DNA from: Hexactinellida sp. DTS-2022
Lineage: Eukaryota > Porifera > Hexactinellida
DNA length: 64,000 nt
Assembly (NCBI GenBank): GCA_028753945.1
Contig: JAPNXP010000010.1
Coordinates: 5,831,042-5,895,041 of the forward strand
Direction: 5' to 3'
The translations under genes and the position numbers were made by a program. The notes under the pieces were generated by a model. It made no database searches and was not told the origin of the DNA. It was given only the letters and a program-made list of their open reading frames with translations. This document shows, piece by piece, positions 34,709 through 47,926 of this stretch (its first letter is position 1; each line of letters begins with the position of its first letter).

Positions 34709-37700
34709 AATAAATTTGTCTCTCTCTAATCCTTTTAAATGAATGTATTCTTGGTTCAAACTTCCAAGTATAATTTCATTTTGAAACTATACTAATTAAA
34801 ATGCTGAATGAACATATCTATGGTTCCAATCAAAAATTCCTATATAAACTTAATTATTAATTTGAATGAGTATATCCTTGGTTCCAATTACAAAATCCTA
34901 TAGAAACAAATTACATCCTTGCTAATTAATTAATTAATTAATACAAACAAGCTGCTCGTCCGCGCTACGCGTTACTGCACTTTCACTCGGACTTGCGGCC
35001 CTCGCTTGTATTAAAAGCATATTCATTTTCAAATTATATAGATACTGTAGAATCTTCTATTAACGACCCGGTTTTAATCCACGAAACTTATTAAATATTT
35101 AAGGGCTCATACACAGATCGATTATATTACAGGAAATGTAATATTTTAGCGGCAGCTTAAATATATTCTATATACTATAGTATATAGAGTGTACAAATTA
35201 CCCTTATAGTAAGCATATTATACTATAGAGCATATGATAGCACGTAACAATACACTATTTTGAGAGGAGGAAATCCCGACCTTTTAGCCGTCTATTTGGA
35301 CACCAGTTAGGTTGATATAAGGAATAAATTAATTAGAAAATACTGATTCAATAACCGCCGGAATTGTTGAATACTTAAGCTAATTTGAACTGACATTTCT
35401 AAGTAATTAATTAATAGATAATGTCTGTGAGCAGTGAAGCCGTTGTATTTATTCGTAATAATTGGATATAAAATTGACACAATTGAATGTTAGAAATGTT
35501 TGGTTAGACAGACGGAACACAAATAACTTATTGGATTCATTAATTTTCTTTCGACCAAATTAAATTACAGTCTCACTTATTGCATAATTAATAGCAATTA
35601 ATAGAAATATAATTAATTTAAACTAATTGAATGCTACCTGCTAATCCATACTGGGACAACCCTTGAATTTAATTGGATGTAAGTTTTGTCACCTTTTGGG
35701 ATGGAAAATGCTAATATTTGTCTTAGATATTCGCACTTGTTTCTAGAAACATTATTACCTACCCCCCTGCCAAAGTTTGTATCTCTTACAAGCCCCTCAA
35801 TTTTGGACAAATTAACAAATAATAATTGTGATTTAATATACAGTCGAAATCGGATTATTTTGTCCAATTCTTTTCATGGATAATTCGACAAAATAATCCG
35901 ATAAGACAAATAAACCCGGTGGGATATCCATGCAAAATGGTATATTTATCATAATTTTCCTCGAATATTAGAACAAAATAGTCCGATAAAACAAAATAAT
36001 CCGATGACAAAATAATCCGATTTCGACTGTACAGGGAAACATCCGAAATGCGAACAATTTACAATTTTTCGGTTAATCGGTTTCTCCGCTTAATTGGGTC
36101 AAAACAACCTGGTCCCGAGGTGCTCTATTAAGCGGAGTTGACTGTATAAGAAATACTTACCTCAGAAGTAGCAATTCTCATCCTATTAACGAGGATTTCG
36201 CCTTGATCTGACGAAGGCACTGCAACTGTACATTTCGGGTCGACACAAACACTTGTTTGAGCCTCAATATTCACATGGCAACTGCTACAAACACTGAAAC
36301 CAACCACCCTCAATTTAGCAAGTGCTATTTCTTCACGACAAGTTTTCCTAGTCCCAGAAAGCAAAGTTGGTACCACAATGCATTTAGATTCCCCTGAATA
36401 TATGTCCGGCACTTTAATATGTATTTCTTTGCCAGGCTTCACTATTGTTACTTGGAATGGAGTAGTTGGTTTCTGAAGTACAACCTATTTGTCACATGAT
36501 TAAAACAGTTAAGAGTAACTCTGAAATAAAGGAATTTAGCAATTAGACATTTCGAAATGTAGTCCGGTTTATTATACTATTAATATAAATATTAATCAAC
36601 AGCATTATTATTGGTAGAATTTGTATCTATGGAAATGAAATTAGCATAAGGAAATTATTTCAAAGTTAGTGGTTGAGTATTAATTCCTATATGATCCTGG
36701 TATAATAAACACGTTGACAACGAAACTCTTCTATGGTATGTAAGGTGGTTATATAGGAAATATAATATTAACACCTCTGGAAAGGAAGCAAATTTAGGAA
36801 AACTTGTACATTGGCCAACACCTTTTCTAATATAAATTTCATGGCAATTTTTTTAACATAAAACTCACGATTACGAAGTGGGTTTTTATATTGAAAAGTG
36901 TTGGTCGATATATAAGTAAGTCCATAAAATATTAATTTACTTGTACAGCGATCATCGGTAGCACCGATCATCGGCGTTTGTATTAAAAAACCTGGCTACT
37001 TTCTACCGATGGTGTTTTTTATAAACATAAAAACAATCTGTAGAAACTAGCCAGGTTATTTAAAACAAACGCCGATGATCGGTGCTACCGATGATCGCTG
37101 TATAAGTAAATTCATAAATATATACGTAGTAAAACTTAATAATAACTAATAAATATATAGAGATCAGTTTTTCTAATAGTAAAAGAGACAAGCTTACTTT
37201 TTAAAAGTCAATTTTACTGTAAAAAAAGTGACCTTTATCAGTGTCTTAATTTATTTCGTATTAGAAAAACTGACCTCATTTAAGTAAGCCCATTAATATA
37301 TACAGTTGAAACTGTTTTTTTCTTACCAATCGGTTTTTTCCAACCAACTATTCATTCCAAATGTGTAAGAAATTCCAATTTTGTTTTATATTAAATCGGT
37401 ATATTCTAACTATCGGATTTTTCTTACCTTATTTCCAGCATAGAATTGGTTAGAAAAACCGGTTTCGACTGTACGTTATACGTACTAGTGTTGTAAGGTC
37501 GGAAAATTTCCTAAAATTTCCTGGAAATTTTACAACACTAGTACGCACACATAACCTAAAATGGAACTAATATCTTACTTCCAATTCCGCGGTTAATGTC
37601 AGTTGCAGATTTTGAGCAGCTACGCTTAAAAGCCCGCCTAGACAATCACAGAAAGATTCCGGAATACTTTCCTGATTATCGATAAAGTAGAATAATCCGT

Positions 37701-39153
37701 TGCCAGCCTCAGCTATAGTGCGTAGAATATTTGCATCATTTTCAGTTCCATAACCGAATGTGAATATATTTGTATTTCGTCCGATCTGCATTACTGTGTT
37801 CCTAGCTGCCTTTTCTAACGTTTTAGGATTTGTAATTCCGAAATTAGCTTTCCCGTCGGTGAAAAGAAGAACTGATTCAACTTTGGTAGCGATTTCATGA
37901 GGCACCTAAATGATATACAATTCTCTTAATAATAATAATAAAAACCACATAAATACCTGAAAATATGTGTTCTAAACCGATTTTCGAAATTCCGCTTATG
38001 GGATAAATACTACATACCATATATAGAAGTAGGGTTTAATGCAATAAACTGTAAAAATGAGTGCATGTTCATTTTTTTCTGATATAACAATTGCTCTAAT
38101 AGCAAACTATTAACTATAACACAAAAATCTTTAGAAAGTCAACACCCTTGGGACCAACCAAAATGTTTACTTTGATAGGTTTTCACTTTTCATGATTTAT
38201 CATAACGTGTGTCTAAAGTATTGGGAAAATTTGGGACCGACAAACTATATTATAGAATTCAACTTATTATTAAAACTACCAACTACAGGTAAACCTCCCA
38301 AAGCGGCACCTCCGAGTAGCGGCAACCTCCGAGAAGCGGCACAAAATCATTCTCCCGATGGGTGCCGCTTTGGGAGTTTTACCTTACGAGCAACCTCCCA
38401 AAGCGGCAACCTCCGAGTAGCGGCACAAAATCATTCTCCCGATGGGTGCCGCTTTGGGAGGTTTACCTGTATAACAAACCTGATAGAACACATTTAATGC
38501 CTATTATTAATAATTATCACTTAACTACTAATATCCTATTAATAAAACTGTACTATTAACTATAACAAACCTAGTAGAATACATTTAAATGATTTAATTA
38601 TTAATAGCCTATTATTAACATAACTATTAATAGCCTATAATACTATAATTATTAACTACAACAAACCTGATATAATACATTTAACACTAACTATTAATAG
38701 CCTATAATACTATAATTATTAACTACAACAAACCTGATAGAATACGTTTAACCCAGCAAGCAAACCCCCGCTCAAATTAGTATGTCCTCTCTCTTTAATT
38801 GATTCTATTATTTTCCTAGCTTTCTCCTTCCCTCCTTCATTCATTATTGTCAACTCGAACTCAATAGAAACCTCGTGATCAAACGTTATCAAAGCAAGTT
38901 GGTCATCCGCCCTCAATTGATCGACCATAAATGTTAAAGTTTCTCTCATTAGTCCTATGTTATCCTTCATACTTCCGCTACGGTCTATTACAGCGCATAT
39001 TGAGACAGGGGACCGTATAATATCATCCTCTGGTGCAGTGATCTGACACATGAGATGAATCTCGGTGTCTTTTGCCGCGGCAGGGACAATGCTGCGATCG
39101 CATAAGAGTAGAACTTCTAATTCCTTATTCGAGGGTGCTATTATATCCGCCAT
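34241..39153 (-). CDS. VWA-domain protein, four exons
   Basis: Exons 39153-38734, 37905-37579, 36484-36161 and 34642-34241 (all GT-AG, phase 0) give 490 residues. A von Willebrand A domain spans about residues 45-230. It carries a complete metal site: DRSGS at 57-61, T125 in GHTNLSGG, and D157 in LFTDGKAN. A beta-rich middle follows and then a helical, charged C-terminus with a Cys-containing CLYCIES. There is no signal peptide or membrane helix, so it is probably cytosolic. This is the general plan of eukaryotic VWA proteins of unknown role, some of which carry a RING finger; no RING is seen here. Exon 3 has two in-phase acceptors 12 bases apart (36484 or 36472). All introns are rich in palindromic elements. 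Confidence 0.87.
34661..34706. repeat. (AAC)n microsatellite
   Basis: Uninterrupted AAC repeats in the VWA gene's intron 3, starting about 15 bases upstream of the exon 4 acceptor on the gene's strand. Confidence 0.95.
35841..36029. mobile_element. Palindromic element, CAGTCGAAATCGGATTATTTTG type
   Basis: TA-flanked. Ends CAGTCGAAATCGGATTATTT and ATAATCCGATTTCGACTG. The motif ACAAAATAATCCGAT is repeated within. Confidence 0.88.
36939..37113. mobile_element. Foldback hairpin element, copy 5
   Basis: Complete copy in the VWA intron 2 with the central loop in the opposite orientation (TTTTTTATAAACATAAAAAC). It abuts an inverted-repeat element of the GGCCAACACC type (36809-36922). Confidence 0.85.
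37313..37471. mobile_element. Palindromic element, CAGT(C/T)GAAAC...GGTTTCGACTG type
   Basis: TA-flanked. GGTTAGAAAAACCGGTTTCG at the right end. Relatives at 1900-2079, 14812-14951 and 40893-41073. Confidence 0.85.
38286..38469. mobile_element. Palindromic element, CAGGTAAACCTCCCAAAGCGGC type
   Basis: TA-flanked in VWA intron 1. AAGCGGCAACCTCCGAGTAG is repeated, so the element carries an internal duplication. A related, shorter copy lies at 39334-39433, upstream of the VWA start codon. Confidence 0.85.
38475..38733. repeat. Repeated copies of the VWA exon 1 donor region
   Basis: The sequence AACAAACCTGATAGAATACRTTTAA spans the real donor (38733/38734). Degenerate copies lie at about 38475, 38563 and 38660. 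On the gene's strand each copy reads TATCAGGTTTGTTG or close to it. Confidence 0.8.
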
Positions 39154-41200
39154 CTAACTAACTTATTAGATACAGTAAACATTGGATAGAAAAGTTTAAT
39201 GTTTACTGCACTTTTTGAAAAAAAGTTTTTATGAAGCAGTTTTTGAACTCTTTTAAACCACATTTTGAAGCAGTGTTATGCCAGTGGTAAATATTGGGTT
39301 TAATGGACACTCGTTGGGCCATAAATGTTAATACAGGTAAACCTCTAAAAGCGGCGCCTCCGAAATGCGACAACCTCCGAATATCCGGCACAAGGGCTGC
39401 TCCCAAAAGTGTCGCATTTCGGAGGTTTACCTGTATAGTGGTGTTCGCGTAATAGCAAGTCGCATTTTGCTCGAAATTTGCTTGCTAATAAGCGAACTTA
39501 CTATTAGAGGACGTTCAAAAGTTAATACAGTCGAAATCGGGTTTTTTTGCCCCCCAAAATGCACGACAAAAGGAGGCAAAAAAACCCAATAAGTAAAAAA
39601 ACCCGTGGCAAAAAACCCCGATTTCGACTGTAACGCAAAATTCCAGGAAATTAGACACTGCGCTCCTAATACCACGCTTTTTTACCTTTGTAATATAAAG
39701 GATGGTCTGTCACACATAATGAGTATTAATTAATTAATGACACATTGTTGACCCCCTCCCCCTTGGAAGTTTTAATAAAAGCGTTACGTAACGTTTGAAC
39801 GACCCCTTATCCAATTTAATTAAGTTAACGACATGCTGTATAATCTTAGATAAATTGAATTTTTATAATTTAGATAGAAGTAACTTGTAAAGGTCCATTG
39901 TACAATGTACATACTCTGCAATCATTTGATATCCAATACAGTGGTATTTACTGTAAAAGTAAATTTGACTAACTCAATAGATATTCCTTATAAAAACATA
40001 AAACTTAGTATAAATATTTCCCCCCCTGAAATTGCTCGTTATTCAGAGGGGAAATATTTAACTTAAGTTTTATTTTTTTATAAGGAATATCTATTGAGTT
40101 AGATAAAGATAAATTGACTGATAACTGATAACTGACTGATAAGTCTCATTTAAATTTGAATATTTTTTGATATTATTCTCGATCTAACGATATAAATTTG
40201 AATATTTAAATAATCAAATTTAAATGAGACTTTGCTAATAACATTTTCATATATACATTTGAGGGGAAATAAAGCTATTTTTGATAATTTCTAAATCTGG
40301 TACATACCACAATTTCAAAATCTGCTACTAAGTTAATGACGTGGAGAATTCGTACTTTTTTTTGGTAAAATGTTTCCAAAAATAATGTTGCTAATTTCAT
40401 CATTATGAACAAGCAAATAATTAGTAATTTTGCTGCAAAATAAGATTAGCTCGCCCACATTAAGAAAGTAATATAATATATCTACCATATGATTAATTCA
40501 GAGTTCCATTTTCATCAAAGACGAAATTAAATCAAATTATACTTTGATGTCTTAATTGATACGGTTCACGACCCCTATAGTATAGAATGCATTAATTATT
40601 ATAATTTAGCCAACATGCTTACTGAACCACTATTTTCTGCGGAAGATTGGGCCTTGCAGGGACATTTCTATATCGATTTGTGTCATTAAGTTATTGGAGC
40701 CAAAATGTACTCCAAAAGTAAATGATTATGTCCCAACATAAACCAACATGTTATCCAACTATCGTAACCATTGACTACTAGACACGGTTGTTCTTTGGTT
40801 TATTAACCACAATAACGAAAGTATTGCAGCTGAAATGAGGAAAAAGTGTATGAAATTAATTACCCCCTTGTTTGGACAATATCATATTAGTACAGTCGAA
40901 ACAGGTTTTTCTAACCAATTCTTTGCATGGAAATAAAGTAAGAAAACCGATAGTTAGAATAAACCGATTTAAAATAAAATAAAATAGGAATTCTTACACA
41001 TTTAGTATAAATAGTTAGTTAGAAAAAAACAATTAGGAAAAACCAATTAGTTAGAAAAAACCGGTTTCGATTGTGATTCCATCCACTAAGCAAGTTTTAT
41101 TGTTAGTATTTAATTGAATTCTCCGCTTAATTTTGGTCAAACTCCCGTCGGATAAAGCTACCCAATTAAGCGGAGTCGATTGTATAAAAATACAAATAAC
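39154..41200. repeat. Intergenic with several inverted repeats
   Basis: Elements at 39334-39433, 39528-39630 (CAGTCGAAATCGGGTTTTTTTG ends) and 40893-41073, plus a partial CCGCTTAAT-type at about 41113-41183. Inverted repeats of unknown type lie at 39966-40106 (ACTCAATAGATATTCCTTAT arms) and 40141-40235 (GTCTCATTTAAATTTGA arms). Confidence 0.7.
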
Positions 41201-41959
41201 AACAATTGGCCAAATAAACCACTTGCAACAAACGTCCTACCGTAATTACAGGTTTAATAATTGGAATAGTTTTAAATCCATTCGTATCCATGGATTTAAA
41301 GATTGCTTTATAAATGATTGTATTTTGGTTTACCACTAAAAAATATTCAGTTTCAATAAACATTAATTGAGTAAATTTAAATAAAGGTGTTTCATTAGAC
41401 CACTGATTTAAAATTACTTTGGGATTTAGGCATTTATTTTTGGAAAACTTTTACATATTGTATAATAGGATCTAATATTAATAAACGGTAGCGAAAATGT
41501 ATGTAAAATTGGGATAAATTATTTCGACACAAACCACATAATAGGTGGAGTAAAATCTGTTTGTGGATTAGGGAAGTTAATTAGAACGACTGCTTAATCA
41601 CACTTCCTTATTTTGTAACAATATACACCCAAGTATGTAAGTTTATATATTTGCAAACTCAACTAAGGCGTAGGAATCAAATTCATTATTATATCATTAG
41701 TAACTTTATACGAATAATAATAAATTTAACTGTTCTCTCATTTAAAAATTCCTTTTAAAGAGCATGCAATATCTCGTTAATATCTGTTAAGGAGTACAAG
41801 GTTAATTCTCCTAGCCTATACAAATGCATGCAAGTGACTCCGGTTAATACGAATTTCTGGATAATGCGAACAAATTTCGACGGTCCCCTGTTGTTGTATT
41901 AAGGAAAAATAGTATTTTATCATCTTATAATTCACAATTTAATCAATAAATTGTAATTA

Positions 41960-42142
41960 CAGTCGATTCCGCTTAATAGAGTTACCTCGGGACCAGGTCG
42001 CTTTGACCCGATTATTCGGAGAAATCTATTAACCGAAAATATATTAAGCCAAACTAATTCCGTCCTATAAATCCTGTGAAATATTCACCCGATTAAGCGA
42101 AGAAATCTATTCACCGGTGGCTCTATTAAGCGGAGTCGACTG
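41960..42142. mobile_element. Palindromic element, CAGTCGATTCCGCTTAATAG type
   Basis: TA-flanked and well preserved; ends CTCTATTAAGCGGAGTCGACTG. The TTAAGCGGAG motif and its complement recur inside. Relatives at 4309-4504 and partial at 36036-36146 and 41113-41183. Confidence 0.88.
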
Positions 42143-45100
42143 TAATATAATATGTGTGCAGCTTCCTACGTCAATACTAACAATACTCAAAAGTCATTAC
42201 ATTAATCGATAATTAAGTTATATTACCATTGAAACTGTTCCTCAATTCTAGAACAAGATATTAACGAATTTTGGTTAGGTTATTAGCAAACTTATTCCAT
42301 AAATAAATAACAATTTTGTCTACATGTACCCGCGTGTATATATTTCCAGCTGAAAACAACATATTATATTACCATACACTAAATAATCAATTCTTTTAAG
42401 AATGTGTATTAATATATTTAATATATTTATCCTTTTATAGACGAGATATATAATCTAGGCGCTTGTATTACTTAAGTACAGTAGACTCTCGTTAAATTAT
42501 TGTATATTGAATATTATTTGCTCATTTAAATCGTCTTCTATAGTTTAAAATTAATCTTTTTGGAACTCAAATGATATGGACAAACTTTGGTATAATAAAT
42601 TCATTTCAGGACACAGTAAAACCATTTTTTATAAAATGTTCTAATCATTTTAATAGAATATCTTGAATTTGTATAGTGTCTATGTGAAATTAGCAAATTA
42701 ATTGAGGTTGCAATAAATACAGATTTGTAATTGAGTTAGTAGATATATGGCAAATGCAACCAAAATAATTTCACAATGGAACCTTTAAAATTTTATAATT
42801 TAAAAATTCTTAGAATTACATGTACGTACTATTAAATTCATATATGTGCACATATTTGATAGTTGATGAAAATTTGTTTGCTGTTGCGAACTAAAAACAA
42901 ATATTATTGAACTTCGAAACAAACAAACAAACAAACAAATATTAATGCAACAGACATCTAAAGACCTTGACATAATCCAGTAATGTAAATTGGGACACAG
43001 AATTGCCTGTAAGCTAGTTATATCATGTAATCATTGGCAAAAACATCTGTCCAAATAACAGAGTTCAGTTTAGTTTATAAAACCATAAAATCTCGCATGG
43101 TTTCGCTCAATTCCAGATTGATAACTTATACCTACGTAAAACCATACCTGGCGAAATTCACTAATATGATAACAACCAAACTTATCTTATAGATGTTAAT
43201 GGAAAATTAAATTATTGGACAATAATACTTTGAAGGGAAAATTGGTGTGAAATCTAACAAAAATTGTTGACAAGAAATCTGGCCCAATTTCAACAGAAAT
43301 TTTAATGTTATTAGTGTAGAATAAAATATGTTCGAATACATTGAAGTTTTTCTGTGAAGTTAATTTGGAAAATATAATACAAAATTCTTTTCAATTCAAT
43401 ACAAAATTCAGTTTTCTCTCGTTAATAATAACACCATGGGACAGTCGAAATTTCTTCTTTTTATTCCATTCGATTTAACAGGTATCACTGTGTATTAAAA
43501 GTCCTTGAATGTAACCGAAACAGTGTATGTTTTGACCGAAATTTCGTATTTACCGTGTCCTACTAACGATGTTGTATATTTAATCATAGAGAAATATATT
43601 ATAACCAAAGTTGAAATAAATTCAACCAAATACTAAACAATTGTACAACCGAATATTATTGGTCAACCGAAAATGATGTAAGGATGATCAAATATGTATT
43701 TATAAACAAATTAAATAGTGCAATAATTATCCTTAACAATAAAATAAATATCAATTTACTTAACTTAATATTACTAAATATAGTGAATTATAAATTGGGT
43801 ATAATACAAATCTGATGGTAAAATTGGGGTTTTCATAAAAACTAATGCTCGTTATAAGCGTGTTTTAATACAATAGCCCCTAATAGCATTTCCTATCTGA
43901 TATTTAATTAATTAGAAAATAAATTTATTTTGTATGTTATATATTAGGGGCTCTAACAACAAATTCCATACTACATAAGTTGAAAAAGCCAAATTGTATG
44001 TTATTTCTCCTATTTTAATTTGACAGAGTTAATTATTCTATTTTAACATAATTTGAAAAATAAGCATTTTTCTGTTTTAGCTTAGGAGATCTGACATAAT
44101 TAAATGATTTATGAATCATCAAATTTTATATCTACAAACTTTCAAAACAGATATATCAAATTATCTCCATCTTATATAAGGAATGTATGTTATAAGGTAT
44201 ACTTAACAAATTAATGTGTAATATCGAATAATTAAATTGGCGGACTAATAATTAATATTTAATGAAAGGTGAATTAATAATAACTAATGAAAGGTGAATT
44301 TGAGTTTCGTGTTCGCCACATCAAAACAAGTTAGTGACACTTAAAGTGAATCTTTTGTAACAAAATTAATAATTAATTTAATAGTATTAGCAAGCATTAA
44401 AACTGTGGTAAGATTTACTAAATTATATTTCCCTTTGTTCTTAATATTTAGTCTAGCCGAAGTAAAGAATATAATAGCAATTAAATAATTACTGTAAAAT
44501 CCCGTTATTACCAACACCAGGTGACCGTCGAAATTTGTTCGCATTATTTGAAATTCTTGCTACTTAGAGGAATTAAATTTTGTCCTCCTAAACCGATATT
44601 TCTCCCTATCCGTGACCGAAATAACGAGTATTTACTGTAATATTTGAGGAATAAATTTGATAAGAAATTAGTTTGTTACAGTTACAAGTTACAACCAGGG
44701 TAATTTAATTTGAATATTCAAAATATTATGAACAAATCCTTGATTGAACATTCACATATGATTTGTAGAAAATCTAGTTTTTAATTGTCCCGGACAATTT
44801 AAGAAAAATAAATTCGCCCATCCTCAAATTAGCAAACTAGTTTTTAATTTGTAATTATACAAATCTATTTATCTCGAATAATCCCCAAAATATGTCCTGT
44901 ATATTTACCCCTGTATATCGGTCTTAAGACAAACCCAATTTAGATATATTTGAAAGTAAAACATGATATACTAATTTAAGATTAATTCATTAATAGATTA
45001 GTGCTTACAGATAATGAAATATTATCCAAGTATTTTAATTCCCTCAAAACATATTACATATAATTAGTTTCAGTATCAAGATTTTGAGGGGAAAAATGGA

Positions 45101-46668
45101 AGTGAAAGTAGTTAATTTTCTTGAATTAAAAGTGAAAGTTAGTCTTCAAAGGGAATATAATTTCACGGGAAATTTGATAACTTATTATGAATACATATGA
45201 TTAGCAAGTTAACAGGTTTTAGAAGGAAGAATATTAGAAGCTAGTTCTGATAGAAAGTCTCCACATATGGTGAATTCCAAAAATCCCTGATAGGAATTGA
45301 GTATCTAAAGGTGTTAGTTTAACATGATTTCGATCTGATTAAATTAGGATAATCTTTTAAGCAAAGAATTACTTGACTAAATTGATCAAAGTTAATTTAT
45401 AATTCAGATTAAATACATTTTATTTTGCTACTCAATTTTCACTGAATACTTATATCTTTACAAATCAGAAATAGTCTCTAAAAACCAAGAAAATACTGTT
45501 GAAATCATAAAAAAAATTTAAATTTAAAATGCTTCAAATATCTTTCCAACATAAACCCTTATAAAATACACATTTATATTTGTATATTATTTGTACATTA
45601 TCCTAGGATACCATTTTAAATACATAGTATGAACCTTAAAATACTAATTAATTAATACACCGTCACTATTACCAACCCTAGAAATGAAATAGAAATTTGG
45701 GTTTATAAGAAAGCTAATAAGAACACATTTCAAATGTAATATCTGGCCAATTAGCTGTTCGTATTAGTGAGGGTTTTACTCCACAAAATTTAATTATTGA
45801 TTAAATTGGTAACACAGGTTTTTGTTCATAATTAATTAGTATAATTATATTATCAAAATGCTTGGTAGAAAAACTAATCCGATTAGTTAAACGATTGATC
45901 ATTCAACTTGAAAACAGGTAGTTCCCTGAATAAGATTGCTAAACAGTTGTTATGTGGGTAATATACATACCCTAACAGATATTCCCTAGCATATATATTC
46001 TTGTAGTAACTTGAATATAGGAGAGTAGAGATAGCATTACTTAGTACCAACATGTTAGAAAAGTTATTTCTGATTATAGTAATAAAATGTTATTTCACAT
46101 ACACTTAATTAATATTAGCTAATCTATTCAAAAGTTAGTTTTGTATTAGTTAAAAGTCGTACTATGAACAAACAGCTCCTAATTTATTCAAATAAGCAAA
46201 CTGGATTAGTAGTAATAGGAAATGTAAATTTATGGTCAGTGATTTGTGTGGTACAAACATATTATATTTGGTACCAATTTGTTGTATATTGACTATTAAT
46301 AATGAATGTTTTATTATGAAACTACAGTAGATTTTCGTTAATATGAACACAAGGGGACAGTCGAAATTATATGTTATAACCGGAGTCATTTCCATGCATT
46401 TGTATAGGCGAGGGCAATTAAACTTTGTACTCCTTATAATTAACTTATAATTAGATATCCGTGTTCGTATTAACGAGAGTCTACTGTATTTATTAAGAAT
46501 TCCCTATTATTTAACATAGCGTACTAAAATTATATTATTACAATTCAAAAAGAGATTCATTTCATACTATTGAATCTAGGATGTACTAACTATACGTAAC
46601 AACAATTATCCATTTAAGTTAGTTAAGCTAATCTATTATACACACCTTATATTATACATCCTATACGG

Positions 46669-46977
46669 CAGGGGTCCCCAAACTGCGGCCCGCGGGCCAA
46701 ATGCGGCCCGCGATATCAAAATATGCGGCCCGCCAAATAATATTGTGAAAAGCAAACAGGCACAGATCGCCAAATGAAATAGTTATAGTGATAGTGGTAG
46801 CATGTCTTGTAATTGATAATAGCCAATTAAAATTACATGATTTAAAGATTTAATGCCAGGTTACAATAAAAATTGAAATGTATATGCTGTTGAAATTTTA
46901 GATTATTTGTGTTGCGGCCCTCGATCAAGTTGTTATAACTAATGTGGCCCTCGACTGAGAAAGGTTGGGGACCCCTG
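46669..46977. mobile_element. hAT-type non-autonomous element
   Basis: 309 bases with terminal inverted repeats CAGGGGTCCCCAAACT and AGGTTGGGGACCCCTG, and GC-rich GCGGCCCGCGGGCC near the left end. Flanks CTATACGG (46661-46668) and ATATACGG (46978-46985) are an 8-base target duplication with one mismatch. No transposase frame. Confidence 0.9.
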
Positions 46978-47764
46978 ATATACGGCAATGCCAAATTATT
47001 ATTCACATACTGATAACAATTTCACAGCTGTAATAACTAAATCATCTTCTTGTCGAACATATACTGATAAGAATAATCAATTTTGCGATCTCGGGGAAAG
47101 GAAATTATATAGTTAACAAGTTAAATGTGGTTTTGTTATATGTGTGGTTTATATCTAGTTATAGATAGATATTGTATTACATGTTAAATATAATAATTGT
47201 TATAGCCCACAAAAGCTTATTCGCAGTTAATAATAATAACCACTCAGACGAGTTATCTGTTGACACGAATATCACACAAAATATATTTGTAGACAAAATA
47301 ATTACTGAATATATTGCCATCGCGTAATATATGTTAGACAAATAGGTAGATACTTAATTTAACTGATTTATTCATTCAAAAAGCCAAGCTATTTCCATTA
47401 CTTAAATTGGACAAGATGTGAACATAATAAATGTCTTATATCCTGAATTATGTAAATATATTAACATTGAATGTTGACAATAATAAGTTAGTCAATGCTT
47501 TTATTTGTAATTTAATATCTTTATACCCAATAATTTTAAGTGAGTTTACCTATCAATTCTATAGAGCAATTAGTCCAATTCACTTAATTAAATCTTTCAT
47601 TTTAATTAATGTGGGAGAAAGGGAGTAAGCAAAATGTATAGCATAGAAATTAAGTTGGCTTTTACTGGGAATCAATCGTATTAACTGTCCTTATGACTTA
47701 TATTGATTTGAATTATTTTAGTTAATTTATTGATCTATTAATTAACACAACAATTTAATTACAG

Positions 47765-47926
47765 AGGTGTTCGCCTAATAGCAATTGCTATAATGGTAAT
47801 TGCTCTATTAGCAAGTTAATTTCAGCCCCAAGCGAGCATTTAATGTTAATTCTGTCCCTCTAATAGCAAGTTCGCCTATTAGCAAACAAATTTCTTGCAA
47901 ATGCGACTTGCTATTACGAGACACTA
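47765..47926. mobile_element. Palindromic element, GTTCGCCTAATAGCAA type
   Basis: AATAGCAA and its complement TTGCTATT recur at least six times inside. A second copy at about 50934-51073 ends ACTATTACGCGAACAC. Confidence 0.75.

Noticed and set aside
37487-37545. Small hAT-like palindrome (GTGTTGTAA...TTACAACAC)
   Set aside because: Ends fit, but the flanking duplication is palindromic and cannot be confirmed.
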